Assembly (NCBI GenBank): GCA_910584055.1
Contig: CAJTZS010000020.1
Coordinates: 7,846 to 71,845 of the forward strand
From: an uncultured Muribaculaceae bacterium
GTDB lineage: Bacteria; Bacteroidota; Bacteroidia; Bacteroidales; Muribaculaceae
DNA: 64,000 nt
Direction of reading: 5' to 3'
Shown: in pieces, positions 1-9,846 of the stretch
Layout of the letters: each line of letters opens with the position of its first letter
How positions within the stretch are numbered: position 1 is the first letter of the stretch
Notes under the pieces: generated by a model
Seen by the model: the letters and a program-made list of their open reading frames with translations, nothing else
Told to the model about the DNA's origin: nothing
Databases searched by the model: none
Program-made: the position numbers and the translations under genes

Positions 1-1
1 A

Positions 2-694
2 CTGAATTTCGAATATGACACGTCCGATATACAGCGGATGGGGATGAATCTCCAGGGAAGTCTTGCCGATGTCAACCTTGTGAACTTTTTCAGCAAATTC
101 CACACCTTGCTGTTGATGATGCCGCAAATGAGGAATCTCAAGGGCAACCTTTCCGCTATGGCGGAAGCTAAAATGCTCCTCTTCCCTAACATGTACCTCA
201 ACATGCCCTCGATATGGGGAGACCTCTATGTGCACGGCGATCACCTTCTGCTTCACCAGGACCCTTTCATCAGACGCATCACAAGAATGATGCTTATTCC
301 GGATTCAGAAGACATCCGGCTTAAAGACATGAGCATACATGCATCCATACACGACAACCTGATGGAACTTTACCCCTTCGGAATCAGTTTCGACCGTTAC
401 CGTCTGCAATTCGGAGGCCTGAACAATTTCAACGGCGACATGTATTATCATCTTGGGATAGACAAATCCCCCGTTCCCTTCCCCTTCGGAATAAATATCA
501 TAGGGAATTTCAAACATCCAGAGATACGCTTCGGCGGAGCTTCCTTCAAAGTTAGAAAAGGGGAAGAAATCACCGCATCCATAATGGAAGAGAAGCGCGT
601 CAACCTGATGCTTGAGCTGAAGTGTCTTATCCGCGAATTCATAGAGAAGGCAGCGGAAGCAGATAACACTCCCACCTCCTTCTACGTCTATTGA
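2..694 (+). CDS. AsmA-like envelope protein, C-terminal part
   Basis: The reading frame is open from base 2 and ends at a TAA at 692-694, so the true start lies before the window; an internal ATG at 38 is probably not the start. The visible 230 residues look like the C-terminal region of AsmA-family proteins of Bacteroidetes: beta-rich, with repeated short strands and phrases such as GSLADVNLVNFF and GNFKHPEIRFGG. AsmA-family proteins are large inner-membrane-anchored periplasmic proteins linked to lipid transport or outer-membrane assembly. That role is family knowledge and is not shown here. It lies 221 nt before rsmH on the same strand and is probably transcribed separately. Identity rests on general resemblance, so the family call is moderate. 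Confidence 0.6.
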   Translation: MNFEYDTSDIQRMGMNLQGSLADVNLVNFFSKFHTLLLMMPQMRNLKGNLSAMAEAKMLLFPNMYLNMPSIWGDLYVHGDHLLLHQDPFIRRITRMMLIPDSEDIRLKDMSIHASIHDNLMELYPFGISFDRYRLQFGGLNNFNGDMYYHLGIDKSPVPFPFGINIIGNFKHPEIRFGGASFKVRKGEEITASIMEEKRVNLMLELKCLIREFIEKAAEADNTPTSFYVY

Positions 695-739
695 CCACCC
701 CGCTCCAAATGCCCCTCCTGAAAATACCCTTACCTGCAA

Positions 740-783
740 AATCGGCTTTGCCGATTATCCCGTGCTACGCTCCTTAAGCGTAG
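740..783. other. Two adjacent hairpins in the gap before rsmH
   Basis: AATCGGC and GCCGATT (740-746, 750-756) form a 7-bp stem with a 3-nt loop, and CTACGCT and AGCGTAG (765-771, 777-783) a second 7-bp stem with a 5-nt loop. Neither is followed by a T-run, so these are not textbook terminators, though they could end the upstream transcript. Further on, TAACTTTA at 875-882 is one base from the Bacteroidetes -7 box TAnnTTTG and could serve the division cluster. No convincing -33 TTTG is at the right distance. Confidence 0.35.
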
Positions 784-915
784 TCGCCGCCTATGCGTCC
801 TCCCCTCCTTCGTTTCCTCCAAAAAATTTATCTACAATTTCTAAATTTCGCTTCAAAAATTTACAAAAAATAACTAACTTTACATCTCAAATAAACAATA
901 GCCACTTATATCGAA

Positions 916-1836
916 ATGACCTCCGAGATTTATCATATCCCCGCCCTGCTTGAAGATTCAATCAACGGATTGAACATCAAGTCCGACGGAGTATACGCCG
1001 ATGTCACGTTCGGAGGCGGGGGGCACTCGCGCGCCATCCTCGAAAAGCTTGGCGAGGAAGGTCATCTATACGGATTCGACCGCGATCCTGATGTCCTGAA
1101 GAATACTCCGGAAGACCCTCGATTTACATTTGTACATTCCAATTTCAGATATATCACAAACTTCATGCGCTACTACGGCGTTGACCGGCTTGACGGCATC
1201 CTTGCAGACCTCGGAGTCTCTTTCCATCATTTCGATGATGCAGAAAGAGGTTTCTCCTTCCGCTCCGACGCACCTCTCGACATGCGCATGAACAGGAATG
1301 CAAACACCACCGCAGCAATGATCGCGGAATCATACAGCGGTGAACAGCTTGAATCACTTTTCCGGACTTTCACCGACCTGAAGCGCCCCAGAGCCGTAGC
1401 GGAAGCAATAGTCAAAGCGAGGTCATCAAGCCCCGTCGATTCCACATTCAGACTCGCAGATGCAGTCAGGCCGGCCATCAACCCCAAAGCTGAAAAGAAA
1501 GATCTTGCACAGGTATTCCAGGCCTTCCGCATCGAAGTCAACGGCGAGATGGATGCTTTGAAACGTTTCCTCAACGCCACCCCCAAGGTATTGCGTCAAG
1601 GTGGCAGGCTTGCAATAATCACATACCATTCGATTGAAGACAGGATTGTAAAGAACTTCATGAAAACCGGGAACATTGAGGGAAAAGAGGACAAAGACTT
1701 TTTCGGCAGGACTTCGTCTCCATGGAAAATGGTCACACGGTCACCCATCACACCCTCGGACGAAGAAATCGAACGGAATCCCCGTTCCCGCTCCGCCAAA
1801 CTACGCATTGCCGAATTAATCACCGAGAAAGATTGA
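916..1836 (+). CDS. rsmH: 16S rRNA (cytosine-1402-N4)-methyltransferase
   Basis: RsmH (MraW) methylates N4 of C1402 in the decoding centre of 16S rRNA using S-adenosylmethionine. At 306 residues it has the usual family length. The SAM-binding motif FGGGGHSRAILEKL is near residue 35, followed by the acidic loop GFDRDPDVL and the family segment LADLGVSFHHFDDAERGFSF. The C-terminal stretch ITYHSIEDRIVK is also typical. It opens the division/cell-wall cluster as in most bacteria, but mraZ, which usually precedes it, is absent here. The next gene starts 30 nt downstream. The start ATG at 916 follows an AT-rich leader and gives a full-length N-terminus (YHIPALLEDSINGL). Confidence 0.97.
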   Translation: MTSEIYHIPALLEDSINGLNIKSDGVYADVTFGGGGHSRAILEKLGEEGHLYGFDRDPDVLKNTPEDPRFTFVHSNFRYITNFMRYYGVDRLDGILADLGVSFHHFDDAERGFSFRSDAPLDMRMNRNANTTAAMIAESYSGEQLESLFRTFTDLKRPRAVAEAIVKARSSSPVDSTFRLADAVRPAINPKAEKKDLAQVFQAFRIEVNGEMDALKRFLNATPKVLRQGGRLAIITYHSIEDRIVKNFMKTGNIEGKEDKDFFGRTSSPWKMVTRSPITPSDEEIERNPRSRSAKLRIAELITEKD

Positions 1837-1866
1837 AAAGACTTTAGAACTGAAATTAAAAACACA

Positions 1867-2223
1867 ATGGCAACAAAACAAAAGAACAAGAAATCCGGTC
1901 CCGGATGGGTCAGCGAGCTCCGTTACGGACGCTCCCTGTCGATCGAGTTCTTCAAGGCGAACGCATGGATCATGCTTCTCTTTGTAGTTGCCGTTATCGC
2001 GCTCATAGGACTCCGCTACAAAACCAAGACTAAAATGGGGGAAATAAAACAGCTCACTGTTGAACTCCAACGGGCGGAAAGCCATAAGCTCCACGAAAAA
2101 TCACTTTACATGTCCCTGATCCGGGAATCGGAAATGGTAAAAATGGTCAGGGAAAAGAATCTCAATCTCGAATTTCAAGAACAACCCCCTTACGAACTGA
2201 CAGACGATGGCGCAAAAGAATAA
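1867..2223 (+). CDS. ftsL: FtsL-like cell division protein
   Basis: This 118-residue protein has a charged cytoplasmic N-terminus, one membrane segment (about residues 33-54, AWIMLLFVVAVIALIGLRY) and a short extracytoplasmic helix likely to form a coiled coil. That is the FtsL layout, and its position between rsmH and ftsI is the canonical ftsL locus. FtsL binds FtsB and FtsQ and helps activate septal synthesis by FtsW-FtsI. Sequence identity in this family is always low, so the call rests on topology and context. It starts 30 nt after rsmH and its 3' end overlaps ftsI by 17 nt, which suggests translational coupling. Confidence 0.85.
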   Translation: MATKQKNKKSGPGWVSELRYGRSLSIEFFKANAWIMLLFVVAVIALIGLRYKTKTKMGEIKQLTVELQRAESHKLHEKSLYMSLIRESEMVKMVREKNLNLEFQEQPPYELTDDGAKE

Positions 2224-4348
2224 CAGGCTAAAGCAAAATAATAAAAAACATATCCTTTTCCGCTATGGGCTAATATGTCTTTTTTTCATCCTTTTTGGAG
2301 TGGCGGTGATGGTTAAGCTCTTCGACACCACCGTAATAGAGGCCAAAGACTGGAATGAGCGTGCCCGACGGGAGTTGTCAAGGATGGACACTATCCGCCC
2401 GGAACGTGGCAACATCCTTGCCGACAACGGGAACATCCTTGCATGCAACCTCAAGGTTTACGACATAAAGATCGACCTGCGCCATAATAAAGTGAAGGAT
2501 CTCCGTGCCATCCCCTGGGCAAAGATTGACTCCCTTGCCGATTCTCTCGATGTATATTATCCGCGCAGAAAAGACCTGCATGCACACCCGGACACTTTTG
2601 CGAAATATTCCTGGCATACCCGCCTGCGTCGTGAATTGGAGAAAGACCCCGACAAACGTCCGCGCGCCCTCCGGCTTGCAAGGAACAAGACTCTTGAGGA
2701 CTTTCAAAAAATCAAGTCCTTTCCCTTCATGAAGGATTTCAAGGGGAAGGGATTCCGCAATCCTGTGTATAAGGAGGAACGCAACATCCGTATGTATCCA
2801 TACGGACGCATGGCCTACCGGAGCATCGGGAGGGTGAACGAGAATGCGAAGACACGCCAGATACATGGCTATTCAGGGCTGGAGAAAGACCTCGACACCC
2901 TTTTATATGGCAAACCCGGCCTTGCAAAGAAAGTTGCCCTGACCCACGGAATCACCAACTGGGTCTCTGTCCCGGCTCAGAGAGGCTACGACATCCGCAC
3001 CACCATCGACATCGATTTGCAGGACATGCTGGAAGAGGAGCTTCATAATATCTGCACAGAATCAAAGGCTGAATGGGGCACAGCAATCCTCATGGAAGTG
3101 AAAACAGGCGAAATAAAGGCAATATCCAATATAGAGCTCCTTGACGACGGCACATACGGAGAGGCCCTCAATCGCGCGGTGCTCCCTTTCGAACCGGGGT
3201 CTGTGATGAAACCGATTTCGCTGATGATAGCCTTTGAAGACGGCCTTGTGAAATCCGTAAACGACATGGTGAGTTGCGCGCCTTTCCAGCGCACGAGCGA
3301 CCCTCATGGCTCAGGCATGAAAACCATGAAGCAAGTTATCGAGCAGTCTTCAAATCCGGGGATTGCGAGAGTTATATTCCGCGGATATGAGAAAGACCCT
3401 TCAAAATTCCACGACCGGCTTGAAGAGCTCGGTTTCTTCGAACCGATACAATCAGGTATCGCGGGAGAGTGCACTCCCCGCATCCGCAAGCTTCTCCCGA
3501 AAGATTCACGCGGCAACAACATAACCATGACAGCGCGTCATCTCGACCTTGCCCGTCAGGCCTACGGATACAACACGGAGCTTCCCCCGCTGTTCACGCT
3601 TGCCGTCTACAACGCCATAGCCAACGGCGGCAGGTTCGTGCGTCCGCACCTGATGAAAGGACTGATCAGCGAGGAAGGAGTTGACTCCGTGATACCGATC
3701 CGCTATATCCGTGACCGGATATGCTCGGAAGAGACGGCGAGGAAAGTCAGGGAATGCATTGCCGAAGTGGTATGGGGTGAACACGGCACGGCCAGGCTCG
3801 TTCGCGACAACCGTGTAAAGGTTGTTGGAAAGACCGGAACCGCATATCCAGTGGAAAAAGGTGTCTACAACACAGCCAAACGGCGTTATGCCTTCGCCGG
3901 CTTCTTCCCCTACGAGAATCCTCAATATAGCTGCATTGCCCTCGTGCTCGGTCCCAGCGGAACATCTGCCAACCGCACTTCCGGACAGGTTGTCAAGAAC
4001 ATGGCGGTGAAAATGTATTCCCGTGGAAAGCTGAATAATTCTTCATATTACGCGTCCGACAGCAAAGGATCTAAACCGACAATTGTCGGCTCCGAGAAAT
4101 GCGACAATCAGATGCTTGCATCTTCCATAGGTGCGAAAGGCATGAAACATTATAAAACAGCAAAAGACCATACCCGGGGCGTGGTGCCCGATGTCAAGGG
4201 GTATGACGTACCTTCTGCAGTAAAACTCCTTGAGGAACGGGGCATTAACGTAAAACTATCCGGTTCAGGCTACGTCGTGGCGCAATCGATTCCGGCAGGA
4301 ACACGCACCAAACCGGACCAGACAATCATCCTCCACCTCAAAATTTAA
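2207..4348 (+). CDS. ftsI: Septal penicillin-binding protein with C-terminal PASTA domain
   Basis: FtsI (PBP3) is the class B transpeptidase that crosslinks septal peptidoglycan together with FtsW. The 713-residue product has a membrane anchor near residues 17-38, a dimerisation domain beginning RPERGNILADNG, and the three penicillin-binding motifs: SVMK with catalytic Ser332 and Lys335, SSN at 381-383, and KTG at 542-544. The last 65 or so residues form a PASTA domain (VVPDVKGYDVPSAVKLLEERG), which is common in Bacteroidetes FtsI but absent from E. coli FtsI. The gene overlaps ftsL by 17 nt and is followed 22 nt later by murE. All catalytic motifs look intact. Confidence 0.96.
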   Translation: MAQKNNRLKQNNKKHILFRYGLICLFFILFGVAVMVKLFDTTVIEAKDWNERARRELSRMDTIRPERGNILADNGNILACNLKVYDIKIDLRHNKVKDLRAIPWAKIDSLADSLDVYYPRRKDLHAHPDTFAKYSWHTRLRRELEKDPDKRPRALRLARNKTLEDFQKIKSFPFMKDFKGKGFRNPVYKEERNIRMYPYGRMAYRSIGRVNENAKTRQIHGYSGLEKDLDTLLYGKPGLAKKVALTHGITNWVSVPAQRGYDIRTTIDIDLQDMLEEELHNICTESKAEWGTAILMEVKTGEIKAISNIELLDDGTYGEALNRAVLPFEPGSVMKPISLMIAFEDGLVKSVNDMVSCAPFQRTSDPHGSGMKTMKQVIEQSSNPGIARVIFRGYEKDPSKFHDRLEELGFFEPIQSGIAGECTPRIRKLLPKDSRGNNITMTARHLDLARQAYGYNTELPPLFTLAVYNAIANGGRFVRPHLMKGLISEEGVDSVIPIRYIRDRICSEETARKVRECIAEVVWGEHGTARLVRDNRVKVVGKTGTAYPVEKGVYNTAKRRYAFAGFFPYENPQYSCIALVLGPSGTSANRTSGQVVKNMAVKMYSRGKLNNSSYYASDSKGSKPTIVGSEKCDNQMLASSIGAKGMKHYKTAKDHTRGVVPDVKGYDVPSAVKLLEERGINVKLSGSGYVVAQSIPAGTRTKPDQTIILHLKI

Positions 4349-4370
4349 TCGTTATCAAAACCATTAAGAT

Positions 4371-5822
4371 ATGTCAGTAAAATTATCTCACCTTCTCGAA
4401 GGAATCAAGACTCTCGAAGTGATCGGTGATATAGACAAGAATATCATTGACCTTCAGAGCGATTCAAGAAAAGCTGTAAAAGACGGTATGTTTGTAGCTG
4501 TGCGCGGTGTCATTACCGATGGTCACAAATATATCCCCGTCGTTGCAAGCACTCATGTGGGAGCTATCGTCTGCGAACAGTTGCCCGCCACACTTGAGAA
4601 AGGTATAACATATATTCGGGTAGCCGACTCGGCCGAGACACTGGGAAGACTGGCCTCCAACTGGTACGGTCACCCCTCCTCTAAACTTAAACTCGTAGGC
4701 GTTACCGGAACAAACGGAAAGACAACGACCGCGACGCTTCTTTACGAGATGGCTAAATTCGAAGGATATAAGGCCGGACTCATATCCACGGTCTGCAACT
4801 ATATTCAGGATCGTGCGATACCCACCACCCATACCACCCCTGACCCGCTGACCCTCAACGAGCTCCTTGCCGAGATGGTGGATGCAGGGTGCGACTATGC
4901 ATTCATGGAGGTCTCTTCCCATGCGGCTCACCAGCACCGCATTGCCGGTCTGGAATTCGCAGGTGCGGTATTCTCAAACCTTACCCGCGACCATCTCGAC
5001 TACCACGGCACTGTGGAGAACTATATGAACGCCAAGAAAATGTTCTTTGACATGCTGCCGGCCAATGCTTTCGCGCTTGTCAATGTAGATGACAAGGCGG
5101 GGAAATATATGGTTCAGAACACACGGGCAAAAGTATACACGTACTCCCTGCGGAGCGATGCAGACTTCCGGTGCCGGGTGCTTGAGACACGTCTCGACGG
5201 CACGCTCCTGTCACTTAACGGGAAAGATGTGGAAGTGGCATTCACCGGGCGATTCAACGCATATAACCTTACCGCCGTTTATGCCGCCTCTATCCTCATC
5301 GGATGGAACCCGGAAGAGGTACTGGTGAATATGAGCCGTCTCGTACCGGTATCCGGCCGCTTCCAGACATTACGCTCCCCGGAAGGCGTGACCGCTATCG
5401 TAGACTACGCCCACACGCCTGACGCTCTTGTTAATGTGCTTGACACAATACGCGAAATCATAGGTGCCGACGGCGAAATCACCACGGTGGTGGGAGCCGG
5501 GGGGAACCGCGACCACGGCAAACGTCCGATGATGGCTCACGAAGCCGCGATACGCTCCGATCTTGTAATACTAACCTCCGACAATCCCCGTGATGAAGAG
5601 CCGGAAGCAATCATTGAAGATATGAAAGCCGGCCTTTCGAACGATGAGATGCGCCGCACTCTCTGCATCACCGACCGCCGCGAGGCAATCCGGACCGCCA
5701 TGAGGATCACAAAACCGGGAAGCGTGGTGCTCGTTGCCGGGAAAGGACACGAGACATATCAGGAAATTAAGGGCGTCCGCAACCATTTCGACGACCGCGA
5801 AGAAGTTAAAGCCACATTCTAA
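4371..5822 (+). CDS. murE: UDP-MurNAc-tripeptide synthetase (meso-DAP type)
   Basis: MurE adds the third amino acid to UDP-MurNAc-L-Ala-D-Glu in the cytoplasm, using ATP. The 483-residue protein has the Mur ligase ATP loop GVTGTNGKTTTATLLYEM near residues 110-127, the central motif EVSSHAAHQHRI, and GRFNAYN with its nearby conserved lysine region. The DNPR motif (TSDNPRDEEP) is the known signature of the meso-diaminopimelate-adding enzymes and separates them from lysine adders. This predicts DAP-type peptidoglycan, the norm for Bacteroidales. It sits 22 nt after ftsI and 15 nt before mraY, in a single operon. Confidence 0.97.
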   Translation: MSVKLSHLLEGIKTLEVIGDIDKNIIDLQSDSRKAVKDGMFVAVRGVITDGHKYIPVVASTHVGAIVCEQLPATLEKGITYIRVADSAETLGRLASNWYGHPSSKLKLVGVTGTNGKTTTATLLYEMAKFEGYKAGLISTVCNYIQDRAIPTTHTTPDPLTLNELLAEMVDAGCDYAFMEVSSHAAHQHRIAGLEFAGAVFSNLTRDHLDYHGTVENYMNAKKMFFDMLPANAFALVNVDDKAGKYMVQNTRAKVYTYSLRSDADFRCRVLETRLDGTLLSLNGKDVEVAFTGRFNAYNLTAVYAASILIGWNPEEVLVNMSRLVPVSGRFQTLRSPEGVTAIVDYAHTPDALVNVLDTIREIIGADGEITTVVGAGGNRDHGKRPMMAHEAAIRSDLVILTSDNPRDEEPEAIIEDMKAGLSNDEMRRTLCITDRREAIRTAMRITKPGSVVLVAGKGHETYQEIKGVRNHFDDREEVKATF

Positions 5823-5837
5823 GAAGCTCTCAGGAAT

Positions 5838-7106
5838 ATGATTTACGCATTGCTCGAACTCCTTGACGGATGGAAATTCCCCGGACACAACCTGATGGGA
5901 TACATCTCTTTCCGCGCAGGAATATCTTTCGCCCTCGCCCTTCTCATAGCCCTCTTGTTCGGACACAAGATTATCGAACGTCTGCAACGGATGCAGGTAG
6001 GGGAAGTGGTGAGAAACCTCGGTCTGGAGGGCCAGATGAAAAAGACCGGCACTCCGACCATGGGCGGTGTCATAATAATAATGTCCATTCTTATTCCATG
6101 TCTGCTCCTCGGCAACCTCTCGAACATCTATATGATACTGATGCTGGTTGCCACGCTCTGGATGGGATGCATCGGTTTCCTTGACGACTACCGCAAACTG
6201 AAGTATCACAACAAAGACGGCTTGAAAGGGAAATATAAAGTGACCGGTCAGGTCGGGTTGGGTCTGCTTGTGGGAATCACGATGTGGCTTTCTCCCGACA
6301 TTGTGATGAGCGAGAACTTTGAAGTGCAGAAGGCTGACACCTCAGAAACGGAGATCGTGGTTTCGAAGGATCAGATAAAGTCACCGCAGACCACAATCCC
6401 ATTCGTGAAAAACAATAACTTCAACTACGAATGGCTTACGTCATGGGTGCCTGACAAAGAGGCTGCCAAGACCCTTGGCTGGCTTACTTTCGTACTGGTA
6501 GTGGTAGTTGTCGTGGCTGCAGTAAGCAATGGAGCCAACCTCACCGACGGTCTTGACGGGCTGTGCGCGGGAACTTCGGCAATCATTGGAGTGGCACTGC
6601 TGATAATGGGGTATCTCGGCGGCAATGTAATATATTCGAGCTATCTCAATATCATGTATATACCCGGATCGGAAGAGTTAGTGGTATATGCGGCGGCATT
6701 CATCGGCGCTCTCGTGGGATTCCTATGGTATAACGCTTTCCCCGCCCAGGTTTTCATGGGCGACACCGGAAGTCTCACCCTCGGCGGCATCCTTGCCGTG
6801 TTCGCCATCCTTATCCGCAAGGAACTCCTTATCCCCCTTCTCTGTCTCACCTTCTTCCTCGAGGATGTGTCGGTGATGCTTCAGGTGGGATATTTCAAAT
6901 ATACGAAAAGGAAATACGGCGAGGGACGGCGCATCTTCAAGATGACCCCACTGCACCATCATTTCCAGAAACCCCTGGAACCGGGGAGCAACGTTCTGTG
7001 GAAACACCCTGTGAACCCGATTCCCGAATCCAAGATAGTGGTGAGGTTCTGGATTGTAGGAATCCTACTCGCCGCCCTGACATTTGTAACATTAAAAATC
7101 CGATAA
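5838..7106 (+). CDS. mraY: Phospho-MurNAc-pentapeptide transferase
   Basis: MraY transfers phospho-MurNAc-pentapeptide to undecaprenyl phosphate, giving lipid I at the inner membrane. The 422-residue protein is predicted to have about ten membrane segments. Conserved cytoplasmic loops are visible: FLDDYRKLKYHNKDGLKGKY, the NGANLTDGLDGLC metal site, and the histidine motif TPLHHHFQ. It is longer than the roughly 360-residue E. coli protein because of an inserted hydrophilic stretch between about residues 160 and 205 (DTSETEIVV...TTIPFVKNNN), a feature I associate with Bacteroidetes MraY. Only one base separates its stop from murD. Confidence 0.97.
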   Translation: MIYALLELLDGWKFPGHNLMGYISFRAGISFALALLIALLFGHKIIERLQRMQVGEVVRNLGLEGQMKKTGTPTMGGVIIIMSILIPCLLLGNLSNIYMILMLVATLWMGCIGFLDDYRKLKYHNKDGLKGKYKVTGQVGLGLLVGITMWLSPDIVMSENFEVQKADTSETEIVVSKDQIKSPQTTIPFVKNNNFNYEWLTSWVPDKEAAKTLGWLTFVLVVVVVVAAVSNGANLTDGLDGLCAGTSAIIGVALLIMGYLGGNVIYSSYLNIMYIPGSEELVVYAAAFIGALVGFLWYNAFPAQVFMGDTGSLTLGGILAVFAILIRKELLIPLLCLTFFLEDVSVMLQVGYFKYTKRKYGEGRRIFKMTPLHHHFQKPLEPGSNVLWKHPVNPIPESKIVVRFWIVGILLAALTFVTLKIR

Positions 7107-7107
7107 A

Positions 7108-8442
7108 ATGGAGAAGCTGATTGTGCTCGGTGGAGGAGAGAGCGGCGTAGGAGCCGCCATCCTCGGCAAAGATAAGGGGATGAAAGTGTTCCTCAGCGAT
7201 ATGGGCACACTTAAAGACGAATACCGCGAAACGCTTGTTCGCGAAAATATAGAATTTGAAGAGGGGAAACACTCCGAAGACAGGATACTCGAGGCGGACA
7301 TTGTGATAAAAAGTCCCGGAATACCTCCTTATGCCCCGATGGCCAAGAAAATCATGGAAAAAGGAATACCCGTCCTGTCAGAGATTGAATTTGCCGGAAG
7401 ATATACGGATGCAAAAATGGTGTGCATAACAGGCTCAAACGGCAAAACCACTACTACACTCCTCACTTATCATATCCTCCGCAAGGCCGGGATGAACGTA
7501 GGCCTGGCAGGGAACGTCGGCAAGAGCCTGGCGCTCCAGGTGGCTCGTGACCCTCATGACGTGTATGTAATCGAGCTGTCAAGTTTCCAGCTTGAGAATA
7601 TGTATGACTTCAAGGCAAACATCGCGGTGATAATGAACATCACCCCCGACCATCTTGACCGTTATGACCACAAGATGGAAAACTATGTCAAGGCCAAGTT
7701 CCGTATCCTCCAGAACCAGGGTCACGACGATTATTTCATCTATTGGCAGGATGATCCCATAGTTAAAGGCCAGATCCGGCAGGTTCAGATAGAGGCGATG
7801 CAGATGCCTTTCAGCGAATTCAAGGAGGAGGGAAGCCATGCTTTCGTGGAAGATGGGATCGTGAAGTTCTCCACTCCCGGAGAAGTTTGGGAGATACCTC
7901 GCGACAAGCTTTCCCTCACCGGACTGCACAACCTATATAATTCCATGGCCGCGGGTCTTTCTGCATCGCTGCTCGATATCCGGAAAGATGAGATACGCTC
8001 CGCACTCGAAGACTTCGAGGCGGTGGAACATCGCCTTGAATACGTGACCACCGTCGCCGGTGTCAGATATGTTAACGACTCAAAAGCCACAAATGTCAAC
8101 TCCACATGGTATGCCCTTGAAAGTATGACGACCCCAACGGTCCTTATACTTGGAGGCAAAGACAAAGGAAATGACTATAGCGAGATCGAAGACCTTGTGA
8201 AGGAGAAAGTCAAAGCGATTGTATGTATGGGGAAAGACAACACAAAACTACTAAGTTTCTTCACAGGGAAGGTTCCGGTCATCATTGATACCCATTCCAT
8301 CGAGGATGCAGTGAAGGCGTGTGCCGGAGCCGCATCGGAAGGAGACACGGTGTTGCTATCCCCCTGCTGCGCCAGCTTCGACCTCTTCACCAGCTATGAA
8401 GACCGCGGACGCCAGTTCAAAGAATGTGTAAAATCTCTCTGA
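7108..8442 (+). CDS. murD: UDP-MurNAc-L-alanine:D-glutamate ligase
   Basis: MurD adds D-glutamate to UDP-MurNAc-L-Ala in the cytoplasm. The protein has 444 residues, the usual length. It starts with the nucleotide-sugar-binding motif VLGGGESGVGAAIL, carries the ATP loop ITGSNGKTTTTLLTYHIL near residue 112, then ELSSFQLENM, NITPDHLDRY and the C-terminal NDSKATNVNSTWYAL and LGGKDKGNDY motifs of the family. It follows mraY after a single base and precedes ftsW by 9 nt, so it is very likely co-transcribed. Confidence 0.97.
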   Translation: MEKLIVLGGGESGVGAAILGKDKGMKVFLSDMGTLKDEYRETLVRENIEFEEGKHSEDRILEADIVIKSPGIPPYAPMAKKIMEKGIPVLSEIEFAGRYTDAKMVCITGSNGKTTTTLLTYHILRKAGMNVGLAGNVGKSLALQVARDPHDVYVIELSSFQLENMYDFKANIAVIMNITPDHLDRYDHKMENYVKAKFRILQNQGHDDYFIYWQDDPIVKGQIRQVQIEAMQMPFSEFKEEGSHAFVEDGIVKFSTPGEVWEIPRDKLSLTGLHNLYNSMAAGLSASLLDIRKDEIRSALEDFEAVEHRLEYVTTVAGVRYVNDSKATNVNSTWYALESMTTPTVLILGGKDKGNDYSEIEDLVKEKVKAIVCMGKDNTKLLSFFTGKVPVIIDTHSIEDAVKACAGAASEGDTVLLSPCCASFDLFTSYEDRGRQFKECVKSL

Positions 8443-8451
8443 TAATATAAT

Positions 8452-9846
8452 ATGCCAAATCAAGATACAATACCGGGACTCGAAATACGGGAGACAATAG
8501 ACGGTCAGAGTGCCGGTGCGCGTGTTGCAACAAAACGCAACACAACCAAGGTTGAGGCGAAACGTTCTCGCCCCGACCGGCATATATGGGGCATTTACAT
8601 AATGATTCTCCTGATCAGTGTAGTGGAACTCTTCAGCGCATCGAGCACGGAAGTGTCTTCTTCAAATGTGTATAGCCCACTTATTCGTCACGCGATTTTC
8701 CTGGCCCTCGGACTGGGCATAGTGCTGTGGCTTCAGAATACACACTATATACTGATGCGCCGCTTCGCATGGATATTCGCGATTCTCTCCCTGGGTCTGT
8801 TAGTGCTGTCAACAGTAGCGGGAGTGGAAATCAACGGTGCCCAGCGTGCCATACGCATTGCAGGTATGACGATTCAGCCTGCTGAAATCGTCAAACTCTC
8901 CGTGGTGCTACTCCTTGCCTCGATTCTTTCAAAGAACCAGACTCCCGGCGGAGTGACGAATCGGGGAATCATCACGGCGGCAATCGTGGTGGTGGTTTTC
9001 GCCATATTCCTGTATAAGGATGGTCTGACAAACACCATCCTGCTGATGGGTGTGAGTATAAGCATGTTTCTTATAGGTGGCATACAATGGCCCAAATTTT
9101 GGATGATCATAGGAATTTACGCGTTATGCGCCGGTTCTCTCTTGATGATCAAAAAAGTCAATAAAAACGTAACATCCGACGATTTCGACAATGTCAGGAT
9201 CGAGGCTTCAGCCGGAAGTGCTGCCGCACCTGCCGCAAGGATAGACGGACGGGAAGGCACCAGAAATAACCGAATTGTCAGATGGCTGGAAGGCGTTCAC
9301 CCAAACGACCCCATAGACGACATGAACAGGCAGGTAATATATTCCAAATTCGCCCAGGCAAACGGAGGTTTGTTGGGGCAAGGACCTGGAAATTCAAGGG
9401 AAAGCGCACGTCTGCCGCTCGCATTCTCGGATTATATCTACTCAATTGTTGTTGAAGACACGGGGTTCGCCGGAGGATCGTTGCTGCTGGTGCTCTTTCT
9501 GCTCCTCGTGGCGCGGGCGGGCAGGATAGCATACAAGTGTTCACGGGCTTTCCCTGCATTCCTGATTATGGGATGCGCGGTTATGATTGTGTTCCAAGCC
9601 CTTGTCCATATGGCGATTGTCACAGGAATCTTCCCTGTCTCCGGTCAACCGTTGCCGTTCATATCCAAAGGGGGTACTTCGGTGCTCGTGATGTCAGCGG
9701 CAATAGGGATGATGCTTTCCGTAAGCCGGTTTGCCGTCACATCAGGTGACAAAAATGCAATAAAGGCTGAAATCAAGGAACTTCCCGAAGACATGCAGGC
9801 TGCCAACTATAGCGACTATCAGAATAAGAATCTGTCTAAACAATGA
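8452..9846 (+). CDS. ftsW: Septal peptidoglycan polymerase FtsW (SEDS family)
   Basis: FtsW is the SEDS-family glycosyltransferase that polymerises lipid II at the septum in partnership with FtsI. The 464-residue protein starts with a hydrophilic stretch of about 45 residues, followed by about ten membrane segments. Family motifs visible are GAQRAIRIAGMTIQPAEIVKL, the loop GQGPGNSRESARLPLAFSDYI with its conserved YSIVVEDTG, and the C-terminal PVSGQPLPFISKGGTS. A hydrophilic stretch at about residues 238-285 (SAGSAAAPAARIDGREG) looks like a lineage-specific loop extension. It overlaps murG by 4 nt (ATGA), which indicates coupling. Confidence 0.96.
   Translation: MPNQDTIPGLEIRETIDGQSAGARVATKRNTTKVEAKRSRPDRHIWGIYIMILLISVVELFSASSTEVSSSNVYSPLIRHAIFLALGLGIVLWLQNTHYILMRRFAWIFAILSLGLLVLSTVAGVEINGAQRAIRIAGMTIQPAEIVKLSVVLLLASILSKNQTPGGVTNRGIITAAIVVVVFAIFLYKDGLTNTILLMGVSISMFLIGGIQWPKFWMIIGIYALCAGSLLMIKKVNKNVTSDDFDNVRIEASAGSAAAPAARIDGREGTRNNRIVRWLEGVHPNDPIDDMNRQVIYSKFAQANGGLLGQGPGNSRESARLPLAFSDYIYSIVVEDTGFAGGSLLLVLFLLLVARAGRIAYKCSRAFPAFLIMGCAVMIVFQALVHMAIVTGIFPVSGQPLPFISKGGTSVLVMSAAIGMMLSVSRFAVTSGDKNAIKAEIKELPEDMQAANYSDYQNKNLSKQ

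Noticed and set aside
762..953. 63-residue ORF before rsmH
   Set aside because: It contains the second hairpin and overlaps the rsmH start in another frame; its composition reflects an AT-rich leader.
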